64,000 nt of DNA, from the NCBI GenBank assembly GCA_014529385.2, contig CM043950.1, positions 155,356,045 through 155,420,044 of the forward strand. The letters run 5' to 3'. Origin of the DNA: Adiantum capillus-veneris (lineage: Eukaryota > Streptophyta > Polypodiopsida > Polypodiales > Pteridaceae). Positions 47,101-52,235 of this stretch are shown here, piece after piece. Below the pieces are notes generated by a model. The model ran no database searches and had not been told where the DNA came from. It was given only the letters and a program-made list of their open reading frames with translations. A program made the position numbers and the translations under genes. How positions within the stretch are numbered: the stretch's first letter is position 1; the number at the start of each line of letters is the position of its first letter.

Positions 47101-47331
47101 ATTTTTAGTTTTGACTGAGACTCGGACATGTTTCGTTCAACATTACCTTCCAAACCGAGATGTGTCGTTATCAAGAGGTGCAGTGACCACAGAAGCAGGT
47201 GGTTGCCTACTCTTATTCGAAGGCATGGGGGAGAGTGTTGACGTTGGAGTTGGTGGCCTTGTCATCGATGTGCGTCCAGTTGAAGTAGACCATGGTGTAC
47301 TTGCTGAGTTCTCGCTTGTATTTCTTCCTAG
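27653..47331 (-). CDS. SCD2: SCD2-like coiled-coil protein gene (15 exons visible, both ends missing)
   Basis: Fifteen minus-strand exons with consensus splice sites join in phase into about 406 codons. In order they encode a Ser/Thr/Pro-rich linker (LGRNTSENS...), a long coiled coil ([48 protein letters not shown]), then the highly conserved MILTQEEM / [16 protein letters not shown] block, the [17 protein letters not shown] block, [32 protein letters not shown] and [11 protein letters not shown]. These match my memory of Arabidopsis SCD2 (about 577 residues), so roughly 150 N-terminal and 20-25 C-terminal residues are not visible. SCD2 acts with SCD1 in post-Golgi and clathrin-linked membrane trafficking during cytokinesis and cell expansion. 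No stop or frameshift occurs in any exon, so the gene is probably alive. Introns of 8.3 kb and 6.2 kb are filled with transposons. A paralogue of SCD2 is an alternative. Confidence 0.88.
27882..27922 (-). CDS. SCD2: SCD2-like exon n
   Basis: Acceptor cgaatgcacag, donor GTTAGTTG. Encodes [14 protein letters not shown], compare ELSPEESEDVLFKE in Arabidopsis. Confidence 0.82.
28013..28063 (-). CDS. SCD2: SCD2-like exon m
   Basis: Acceptor gaactgcag, donor GTATGCC. In phase it reads [17 protein letters not shown] plus one base. The exon is weakly conserved in sequence, but position, length and phase all fit the link between the QQRR and DLSADE blocks. Confidence 0.72.
28330..28425 (-). pseudogene. 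Ty3/gypsy integrase scrap
   Basis: The minus-strand frame contains [16 protein letters not shown], the HPQ.DGQTE block with the catalytic Glu of Ty3/gypsy integrase. Nothing else of the element is readable around it. It sits in the 6.2-kb intron of the SCD2-like gene. Confidence 0.6.
28470..28995 (+). pseudogene. LINE reverse transcriptase fragment
   Basis: With two breaks the plus strand reads [12 protein letters not shown], then [51 protein letters not shown] (catalytic YADD) and [18 protein letters not shown]. These are successive RT motifs of the same LINE family as the better copy at 42-43 kb ([39 protein letters not shown]). It is truncated at both ends and inserted in an intron on the strand opposite to the host gene. 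Confidence 0.78.
29000..30820. other. intronic sequence of the SCD2-like gene, no gene recognised
   Basis: Open frames at 29248-29565 and 29617-30054 (+) show no family resemblance. A C-run at 29635-29643 and a T-run at 30691-30702 are present. Confidence 0.35.
30829..31550. mobile_element. non-autonomous hAT-type element (MITE 1)
   Basis: A 722-base segment bounded by a perfect 8-base duplication GAGAGGAC (30821-30828 and 31551-31558). The ends are imperfect inverted repeats: left CATAGTTGACACGTACGG, right (reverse complement) CAGGGTTGTCCACGTTCG. An 8-bp duplication and CA...TG ends are hallmarks of hAT transposons. Both ends carry clusters of CGTACG/ACGTACG (about 30840-30935 and 31475-31536), typical subterminal binding sites for a transposase. 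No transposase is encoded. It lies in the SCD2-like intron. Confidence 0.82.
31250..31310 (+). pseudogene. half zinc knuckle inside the hAT-type element
   Basis: In one frame the plus strand reads [14 protein letters not shown], like the second half of a Ty1/copia Gag knuckle (GHWKR.CP). The two preceding Cys are not readable, so this is only a suggestion of captured sequence. Confidence 0.25.
31945..32040 (+). mobile_element. LINE 3'-end copy
   Basis: Ends with 'tatggtctcataggtctcta', then 'aataaatattttcatttcat' and a short (TTTCA)n tail. Same end as the LINE at 40.74 kb. Upstream sequence (31650-31900) may be its degraded body. Confidence 0.55.
32361..33647 (-). mobile_element. solo LTR of the TGTCACGTGACA family
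   Basis: Minus orientation: starts TGTCATGTGACACATCC (33647 downward) and ends ...CCGCTGCATCTAACA (at 32361). It matches the LTR at 55833-56952 along most of its length, including the block with GAGAGTGGGGCC and the final 100 bases. A perfect 5-base target duplication TCATC flanks it (32356-32360 and 33648-33652). There are no internal sequences, so it arose by recombination between the two LTRs of one insertion. It sits in the 6.2-kb SCD2-like intron. Confidence 0.9.
33648..34230 (-). other. intron sequence between solo LTR and SCD2-like exon l
   Basis: No element recognised. Confidence 0.4.
34231..34306 (-). CDS. SCD2: SCD2-like exon l
   Basis: Acceptor tgtctttgaag, donor GTCTGTT. Encodes [20 protein letters not shown] plus GQAFL and one base. 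The next intron is 6.2 kb. Confidence 0.9.
34385..34512 (-). CDS. SCD2: SCD2-like exon k
   Basis: Acceptor ttttacttacag, donor GTTGGATG. Encodes [20 protein letters not shown] and [17 protein letters not shown]. Confidence 0.92.
34513..36018 (-). other. SCD2-like intron with a LINE 3'-end remnant
   Basis: Mostly unannotated intron. At about 35342-35430 the minus strand carries 'gattggtctcatgggcc' and 'aataaacatttctttttt', a diverged copy of the LINE 3' end. Confidence 0.5.
36019..36144 (-). CDS. SCD2: SCD2-like exon j
   Basis: Acceptor ttcgtgaag, donor GTAAGTCG. Encodes [20 protein letters not shown] and [15 protein letters not shown], ending EQN plus one base. Confidence 0.93.
36796..36856 (-). 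CDS. SCD2: SCD2-like exon i
   Basis: Acceptor catttgacag, donor GTGAGG. Encodes [20 protein letters not shown] plus one base, essentially invariant in plant SCD2 proteins. Confidence 0.94.
36963..37073 (-). CDS. SCD2: SCD2-like exon h
   Basis: Acceptor tgtttcag, donor GTTGTTA (GT present, otherwise weak). 37 codons ending [15 protein letters not shown], one of the most conserved blocks of the family. Confidence 0.92.
37155..37229 (-). CDS. SCD2: SCD2-like exon g
   Basis: Acceptor aatctttcag, donor GTAATCT. 25 codons: [20 protein letters not shown] and RLEVE, continuing the coiled coil directly from exon f. Confidence 0.9.
37640..37860. repeat. dispersed repeat, copy 1
   Basis: Contains 'aatgattttctctctctaga', 'gatggttgtgaggtgc' and 'ccttagggtgccaaaaggg'. 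Related blocks occur at 39895-40015 (same orientation) and 44615-44770 (opposite order for part of it). Confidence 0.55.
38530..38568. repeat. poly-G tract
   Basis: About 18 consecutive G at 38550-38567. Confidence 0.85.
38837..39890 (+). pseudogene. Ty3/gypsy RNase H - integrase remnant
   Basis: The plus strand reads [12 protein letters not shown] (compare N.VADALSRRP, end of RNase H) near 39245, then a linker with VDDYATDF. Near 39560-39640 it reads [23 protein letters not shown], which is the W...M..DI..FV..C..CQ..K part of the integrase zinc domain. Several stops break the reading. The preceding open frame (38837-39070) is of unknown origin. It sits in the 8.3-kb SCD2-like intron. Confidence 0.55.
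39895..40015. repeat. dispersed repeat, copy 2
   Basis: Matches 37680-37800 closely from 'aatgattttctctctctaaa' to 'ggccttagg'. As this and copy 1 flank the gypsy remnant in the same orientation, they could be its LTR edges. Confidence 0.55.
40205..40660. mobile_element. non-autonomous hAT-type element (MITE 2)
   Basis: A 456-base GC-rich segment flanked by a perfect 8-base duplication GCTCAGCA (40197-40204 and 40661-40668). The inverted ends are CATAGTTACACGGAACGGG and, from the right end, CAGTGTAACAGGGAATGGG. Arrays of GGAACG/CGTTCC lie inside each end, as subterminal repeats. No transposase is encoded. The outermost bases (CATAGTT.ACACG) are almost the same as those of MITE 1, so the two are related. 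It sits in the 8.3-kb SCD2-like intron, just beyond the 3' end of a LINE. Confidence 0.83.
40683..40731. repeat. (GA)n microsatellite at a LINE tail
   Basis: GA run directly following (AAATG)n, which on the minus strand is the LINE's (ATTTC)n tail passing into (TC)n. Confidence 0.9.
41004..42214 (-). pseudogene. LINE ORF2 C-terminal region with zinc finger
   Basis: Continues the RT frame by one shift into 42384-41494 ([34 protein letters not shown], the thumb region) and by another into 41636-41004. There [19 protein letters not shown] forms the Cys/His finger (C-x2-C...H...C) common near LINE C-termini. The frame ends at 41004 with [11 protein letters not shown]-like sequence. Confidence 0.8.
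42215..43198 (-). pseudogene. LINE reverse transcriptase domain
   Basis: A 327-codon minus-strand frame holds the RT motifs in order: [18 protein letters not shown] (near residue 70), [33 protein letters not shown] (first catalytic Asp), [32 protein letters not shown] (catalytic YADD) and [15 protein letters not shown]. It is longer and better preserved than the copy at 28.5 kb. The reading shifts at the 3' side to the overlapping frame 42384-41494. It copies element RNA at the nicked target. Confidence 0.9.
43163..43235. repeat. 30-base local duplication inside the LINE
   Basis: 'ccatctcaacggtgaaaaag' plus 'acacatgtatgtg' occurs twice within 75 bases (43161 and 43211), with one substitution (a/g). 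Confidence 0.85.
43247..43366. repeat. two poly-G tracts inside the LINE
   Basis: Runs of about 23 G (43250-43272) and 29 G (43338-43366) interrupt the linker between endonuclease and RT and give poly-Pro on the minus strand. Confidence 0.88.
43470..43990 (-). pseudogene. LINE AP-endonuclease C-terminal part and linker
   Basis: The minus-strand frame contains [19 protein letters not shown] and then [14 protein letters not shown], the end of the APE-type endonuclease fold with its final SDH-like motif (here VDH). It continues as [20 protein letters not shown], the typical 'W(Y/F)DEEC' linker before RT, with an in-frame TAG near 43466. This enzyme would nick target DNA for target-primed reverse transcription. 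Confidence 0.75.
44041..44116. repeat. (GA)n microsatellite
   Basis: About 75 bases of pure GA, at the point where the LINE endonuclease reading begins. Confidence 0.93.
44560..44770 (-). repeat. dispersed repeat copy 3 with a tRNA-like B box
   Basis: On the minus strand it holds 'gttgcatcatccttttggca', 'gttgcttcaccctcttggc' and then GAGTTCGATTCC, a near-perfect pol III B box (GGTTCGAnTCC). It shares blocks with copies 1 and 2. A SINE origin is possible, but no clear A box was found. Confidence 0.4.
45557..45584 (-). CDS. SCD2: SCD2-like exon f (28-base micro-exon)
   Basis: Acceptor ttattttacag, donor GTATGTG. Completes [10 protein letters not shown] in phase. The next intron is 8.3 kb and full of transposons. 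Confidence 0.88.
45661..45710 (-). CDS. SCD2: SCD2-like exon e
   Basis: Acceptor tctctcaaag, donor GTATTGC. Encodes [16 protein letters not shown] plus two bases; close to the family's [19 protein letters not shown]. Confidence 0.9.
46325..46430 (+). mobile_element. LINE 3'-end copy
   Basis: 'ttttctggtctcatagtc', then 'atatataaacaattcatttc' and a T/C-rich tail. It lies in an SCD2-like intron, opposite to the gene. Confidence 0.5.
46510..46572 (-). CDS. SCD2: SCD2-like exon d
   Basis: 63 bases, acceptor agtttgtag, donor GTAAGATAG. Encodes [20 protein letters not shown] plus Q, coiled coil. Confidence 0.85.
46710..46751 (-). CDS. SCD2: SCD2-like exon c
   Basis: 42 bases, acceptor ttgctttcag, donor GTATGTG. 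Encodes [14 protein letters not shown], start of the coiled coil. Confidence 0.85.
46973..47027 (-). CDS. SCD2: SCD2-like exon b
   Basis: Acceptor gtgaacag, donor GTTAGT. The phase matches exon a (AG + A) and avoids the stop that an upstream AG would create. Encodes [19 protein letters not shown]. Confidence 0.78.
47147..47331 (-). CDS. SCD2: SCD2-like exon a (most 5' visible)
   Basis: Acceptor ...aacaaaacag before CTAGGAAG; donor GTAATG. Encodes [20 protein letters not shown] and on to DNDTSRFG plus two bases. This is the disordered Ser/Thr/Pro linker. The exon before it is not in the readable window. Confidence 0.8.
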
Positions 47332-47529
47332 CTGTTTTGTTACAATGGAAATCAAGAGTTACCAAAACAAAGTAAATTGATTTGCAACAAGAATCAGTTG
47401 AATAGAACAAAGAATCAATTTTAAGAAAAGCAAAATAGTTGACAAAGATTCAAAGGAAGCAAGTTACAACAGTCAGTATACTATTGGATTGTACTTACAT
47501 GTTGGATCTTGACAAACTCCTGAGTGGAG

Positions 47530-47879
47530 GACTTATGATTTGGTCTCAAGGAGTTTGCTTAACTAGCTAGGTCTTGGAGGACCACAACGGCTTCTTTGGC
47601 GCACACAAATGGCGACCTTTCTTGTCTTTGACTTCTTAGCAGGTTGAGTTTACCTTCCGTAGCCCCACGGCACTCTCGCATGCGGTCAGAGCTGCCTTGT
47701 AGCCTCTCAAACTGACTTCGAAGTGTATGGATCAGCTCCAGCCACATATCTCGTACAGGCTCCACTAGTCGGATCAGGCAAGGCGGGTCTCAAGTTTCAT
47801 GAGACTCAGGTTGTGCTAGTCAATAGCAGTTCTACTTCAAGGTTGTCTCACACATGATCAATCTCTCCGCTGAGCTTTT
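47530..47879 (-). other. older Ty3/gypsy remnant left of the non-autonomous element
   Basis: A 68-codon minus-strand frame (47765-47559) is of unknown family. Together with 50661-51200 it forms the target into which the element at 47880-50660 inserted. Confidence 0.35.
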
Positions 47880-48538
47880 TGTCACAAGGCGGGCACCACG
47901 TGCCAATAGAAAAGAACAGACTGAACAACTTTAAGCACTTCAAATAACAATTGAACTGAGAGAGAGAGAGAGAGAGAGAGAGAAAATACGCGACACGAAG
48001 TGGTGGAATTCCACCCCAGAGAGAGTTGGCCCCAAACCTTGGCGCCTCTTTCGGTATTTCTTTATATTGCATCAACACAGTACCAGCCGGTACTCCAGAC
48101 TCTGCACCTTCTCTAGAAGCATGCCAGAGAATGAGCCCTAACGTCATATTTAAAGGCCCTTGGCCTAAAAAGCAATTACAGTGAAAAGCCTTCAAAACTC
48201 AAGGCTCCTGGTCCAAAAAGCAATGCCAAAAGCTACCAGCTTTTCGTAAATCGCGCTGGTGTCCGTACAGCAAGCCACGTGTCAACTCGCCACCTCAAAA
48301 AATCAGGGTTAGGGTTAGGGTTAGGGTTTTTTATTTTAGGGTTAGGGTTTTGAGCAAAATTAGGGTTTTTGATTTTAGGGTTTCAACAGAATTAGGGTTT
48401 CTGATTTTAGGGTTAGGGTTTCAACAGAATTAGGGTTTTTGATTTTAGGGTTAGGGTTTCGGGCAGAAATAGGGTTTTTGATTTTAGAGTTAGGGTTGCA
48501 ACAGATATAGGGTTTCGACAAGTCAGCAGTTTGTTACA
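47880..48538 (-). repeat. 3' LTR with telomere-like repeats
   Basis: TGTCACAAGG...TTTGTTACA, 659 bases. It includes a (GA)n run (47958-47982) and, at 48307-48520, a block of TTAGGG/TTTTAGGG repeats alternating with 'attttaggg' and 'aattagggttt'. Confidence 0.85.
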
Positions 48539-48556
48539 TCTCCCCTTCTTGAAAGA
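48539..48556 (-). other. polypurine tract
   Basis: On the minus strand CTTTCAAGAAGGGGAGA directly precedes the LTR start; the primer for plus-strand DNA synthesis. Confidence 0.7.
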
Positions 48557-48664
48557 GAGTAATCGTCCGCGATTACAGCATATCTGCAAAACAACTCATG
48601 TTAGCTCAAAATTTTTCGAGGGTCATTCCGAGGGACATTCAGAGGGACAATCGGTTTGCTCTTT

Positions 48665-48760
48665 TTATTAAGGAGTTAGCTTCTCCTTTCTGCTCTTTTG
48701 ATCAAGGAGTTAGCTTCTCCTTTCGGCTGTTTTGATCAAGGAGTTAGCTTCTCCTTTCGT
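48665..48760. repeat. three tandem hairpin units
   Basis: AAGGAGTTAGCTTCTCCTT occurs three times at about 35-base spacing; each unit can fold into an AAGGAG/CTCCTT stem. The same array is in copy 2 at 54550-54645. Confidence 0.8.
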
Positions 48761-49074
48761 CCAGATCGGAACTCTTGATATTCCGGCGTAGTAAAATTAG
48801 CCATCACACCCAGATCGTATTGATCTTCCACGGATGTCTTGATGCACTTAAATTACATACCCTGGCAATCTCATCCAATTAGGAATATTCAGTAGTTGGC
48901 ACATCACAATGCAACACAAATGCTTACATATGCATGTTACAAGACACAACAAACAGCGTCGCTAAGCACTCCCTCCAAACAAACAGTCTGTGGTATGAAG
49001 CTACTCAACGACTACCTCATCACTCCCCCCGCAAATAACCTAAAAAGGTCCGGGCCATGAGCTCAGAGGACTGT

Positions 49075-49172
49075 ACAACCAAACGCTCCCCAAACCGTAG
49101 TCTGCGTCGCTTGGAGGTTCAAGCATACAACCAAACGCTCCCCACGCATCGGCCTGCGTCGTTCCGAGGTTC
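49075..49172. repeat. two tandem 57-base units
   Basis: 'acaaccaaacgctcccca' and the following 40 bases, twice. Copy 2 of the element has four units. Confidence 0.75.
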
Positions 49173-50002
49173 AAACAATACCAAAACAGTATTTCTCACT
49201 CCTCCACCCGGGAGTAAAATCGCCAATCATTGAAACCAATATCAAACCAGAGTCCAACAATTCAAATCGACAACAAAACAGGTTCAAAACATATACCATC
49301 CATTTCAAACAAATTCCAAACAAGATCACCAAACAAGATCAAACAGAACTCAAACTTAAAAAGCAATCTCGACATCAGCCGAGCTCGAAAAGTCGACTAA
49401 ATTTCCATCTTGAAACCTGCACCAAAAATTAGGGTTAGGTTCCTTCCATGAGGTCGTAGCTGAGCACAGCATGGTCCATCAGCTCTTGGACAAACAGTGT
49501 TGCTTTGGCGGCGATGGTATTCCCAAGATAGCAATCGCACTGGACCTCCAAGGTTATCTGATCGTGAAGAGACATCTACTGAGAGATGTCGAGAAATTTC
49601 AAGATATAATCTGCTAGGGTTTCCATGGCAAGCATCCAGAAGTTGCACTCCGAAGGAAGATGTTAGAAACCATATAACTTCGCACAAAATTTTTCTTGAA
49701 AGCTTGCCAAGTCTTTGAGTATGCTACTTGGTAGCTATCAACATCTGCATGGCACTACCTCTGAGAAAAACAGTGACTCGAAACAAATCTTGGATCCTTC
49801 TTTTGCAAGTGATCTTAATGGCTTATGCCCTGTAAGACATGAGCGGTGAAGATGGGAGCGCGCTCGATGCGCGATGAAGTAAGGGTGGGGGTGGCTAATA
49901 AGTCCGGGTTGGAGGGCGAAAATCTCTCCAATAAAATTTCATCAATAGCTCTGTCTGCTCTTTTGTAGGACCGGTATGCTTTCAAAAAAGCACACGCCTG
50001 AT

Positions 50003-50014
50003 GCTCTGATACCA
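50003..50014 (-). other. primer-binding site for initiator tRNA-Met
   Basis: Minus strand TGGTATCAGAGC, the standard plant primer site complementary to the 3' end of tRNA-iMet, one base inside the 5' LTR. Confidence 0.92.
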
Positions 50015-50015
50015 C

Positions 50016-50660
50016 TATCACAAGGCGAGCACCACGTGCCAATAGAAAAGAACAAACTGAACAACTTTAAGCACTTCAAATAACAATTGAACTGAGAGGA
50101 GAGAGAACACGCGACACAGAGTGGCGGAATCCACCCTAGAGAGTATTGGCCCCAAACCTTGGCGCCTCTTTCGGTATTTCTTTATATTGCATCAAGACAG
50201 TACAAGCCGGTACTGCAAACTCTGCACCTTCTCTAGGAAGCATGCCAGAGAATGAGCCCTAACGTCATATTTATAGGCCCTTGGCCTAAAAAGCAATTAC
50301 AGTGAAAAGCCTTCAAAACTCAAAAGCTCCTGGTCCAAAAAGCAATGCCAAAAGCTGCCAGCTTTTTGTAAATCGCACTGGTGTTCGTACAACAAACCAC
50401 GTGTCAGCTCGCCACATCAGCAAATCAGGGTTAGGGTTAGGGTTAGCGTTTCTGATTTAAGGGTTAGGGTTTCGAGCAAAATTAGGGTTTTTGATTTTAG
50501 GGTTTCAGCAAAATTAGGGTTTCTGATTTTAGGTTAGGGTTTCGGTCAGAATTAGGGTGTTTGATTTTAGGGTTAGGGTTTCGGGCAGAATTAGGGTTTC
50601 TGATTTTAGAGTTAGGGTTTCAACAGATACAGGGTTTCGATAGGTCAGTAGTTTGTTACA
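50016..50660 (-). repeat. 5' LTR with telomere-like repeats
   Basis: 645 bases, over 90% like 47880-48538 by eye. It ends TATCACAAGG (TG changed to TA) next to the primer site. The telomere-like block is at 50428-50625. Confidence 0.85.
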
Positions 50661-51200
50661 CTTTCACTCGTCATATTCCTCTCAGACCTGCACATGATTG
50701 CTTCTTCTCGATAAATAACTAATAGGCATGAGATTTAGCTCTCCCCCCAAGCTTTTACCCCTCCACTTAAGGCCGTTTTCCCACTTATCATCGACCTGAG
50801 GCAAGTTTACCCCAAGCTGCACCCTAGATCAAATTCCCTTGCCCAAAACCATGCCTAATCATGGATCAACTCAACCGCCTCGTTGGATCCTTAAATACAT
50901 GTTTTTTAGCGTCTTCTTACATTCTCCCATAAGAGCATTGTCCTTCATGATCAGTGAGGGAAAGTGTTTACGAGCAAAATGTTTTGGTTCCCAGGTAGCT
51001 CTTAGCATCAATAAGAGGAAGACCCTTCCAAGCTTCTAGTATTATGTAAAACTCTTTTGATTCCTGTACGGTAATAGTACCAACAATTAAATGATCATCT
51101 TTGGATATCAAGAGCATTAATTTACTAACATGAAACACTAGATGAACTCGACAATGTGGAGGTAACTCTAATCGATAGGTTTTGGAGATATGTCATCAGG
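50661..51200 (-). pseudogene. Ty3/gypsy integrase C-terminal remnant
   Basis: Between about 51190 and 50930 the minus strand reads TYRLELPPHCRVHLVFHVSK, the sequence that ends gypsy integrases (Y.L.LP....HPVFHVS.LK). It continues LMLLISKDDHLIVGTITVQE and ends AWKGLPLIDAKSYLG, like the (V.W.GLP..DATWE) tail or chromo-like end. It is the host sequence of the element at 47880-50660. Confidence 0.65.
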
Positions 51201-51282
51201 AAAGATGGTGGCATCTTTCTCTGTGTGGCATGGTTGTAAGTACCCTGTCACAAGTTGGTGACGTGGCGTGCCCAACATGAGG

Positions 51283-51400
51283 AAATGGCCGAGAGGACAA
51301 GGGGTTGGAGTTTAAAAACTCTAACCCAAAATAATTGAACCCAAAAGATGTGGTCGAGAGGCCTAAGGGGTTAGGGTTTAAAAACCTAACCCCCTACCAG
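51283..51400. repeat. duplicated segment with two imperfect palindromes
   Basis: GGGTTGGAGTTTAAAAACTC...AACCC (about 51301-51327) and GGGGTTAGGGTTTAAAAACC...AACCCC (about 51368-51396) are hairpin-forming. Each follows 'gagagg..(c)taaggggtt'-like sequence, so the block is duplicated. Confidence 0.7.
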
Positions 51401-52100
51401 CTTGAAGAGCACCAAGGGTTCGCTGCCCACCCTGCGCACCCTTATCGCCATCGCTACCCCAGACCTTGCAGAGGGGAGGTGCGAGATCTCCTCCAGGCCC
51501 GCCTTTTAGCAAAGGTGGGCAAGATCATCGACGTTCAGCTTCTCGGGCGTGGCTACTACCAGATAGAGTTTTGAGTCTTCTGAGATTGCGTCCAAGGTCA
51601 TTGCGATGAGACCTCTGGCCATCCGAGCAGCTAGAGCTCACTTTCGGCAATGGCGCCATGGATTTGATCCGGCTACCGATGTTCTCGTTAAAGAGGCAAA
51701 CCTTCCCATCTGAGTCTGCTTCCCAAACCTGAGGAGAGAGTACCTCCCGCTCCTTTCCAGAATTGATTAAGAGATTGGGACTGTACTGGAGACACCTCGC
51801 ACGGCAGCTTCTGTAGCTGCCAAGGCAGCTGGCATACCTACAGGACGCGTTCTGGTTCGTGACACCCACACCCTCCCGAAAGTCGTTCTACTACCTCGAG
51901 TGAGTGCTGGTTGGCTTCGCCAGACTGTGTAGTAGTCCAACCTCCCAAACCAGTGCTTTATTTGTTGACAGATGGTCATCTAGAAAAGGCCTGTCGACAG
52001 AGGAGGCACAGACCAGACCCAGACCCAACCTCCTAAGGATGGCCAAACACAGTAGATAGAGACACAGGGAGCTCATGCAGGTTCCTCCTCCAAGCTTGGT
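51335..52100 (+). pseudogene. LINE ORF1-like fragment (DUF4283-like domain plus CCHC knuckle)
   Basis: Plus strand: VGKIIDVQLLGRGYYQIEF (end of the first frame at 51574), then past stops VIAMRPLAIRAARAHFRQW, EANLPI and VCFPNLRREYLPLLSRIG, EIGTVLETPRTAASVAAKAA and GRVLVRDT. These follow the pattern of the DUF4283 domain in plant L1-type ORF1 proteins (...W..F.GLP.EY....L..IG..IG..L..D). Near 51945 CFIC, then after a 1-base shift DGHLEKACR, form a CCHC knuckle. ORF1p binds LINE RNA. Stops and shifts make it dead. It is joined to a minus-strand chromovirus pol at about 52375. Confidence 0.65.
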
Positions 52101-52235
52101 GCCCAGGCAGAGGAGGGTTAGCAGCAGGTCCGAGGTCGACGCCGCTAGGGACCACCACGCCAGTTCGGCCCCCCTAGAGGACGTCCTACCCCACGCCAAC
52201 AGCAATGGGTTCTCACAAGGAACAGTTTCGACCCC

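Larger units (their letters stand above)
47880..50660 (-). mobile_element. non-autonomous LTR retrotransposon, copy 1 (complete)
   Basis: A 2.78-kb minus-strand element with two LTRs (50016-50660 as 5' LTR, 47880-48538 as 3' LTR). The 5' LTR is followed by an initiator tRNA-Met primer site, and the 3' LTR is preceded by a polypurine tract. The insertion is flanked by CTTTT/CTTTC (47875-47879, 50661-50665), a 5-base duplication with one change. The roughly 1.5-kb interior encodes no protease, RT, RNase H or integrase. A second copy starts at 53902. The LTR end and polypurine tract resemble those of the chromovirus at 60.1-64 kb. Confidence 0.85.

Noticed and set aside
48300-48520. A true telomere or chromosome end
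   Set aside because: The TTAGGG units are interrupted, lie inside both LTRs of one element, and are followed by ordinary element sequence.
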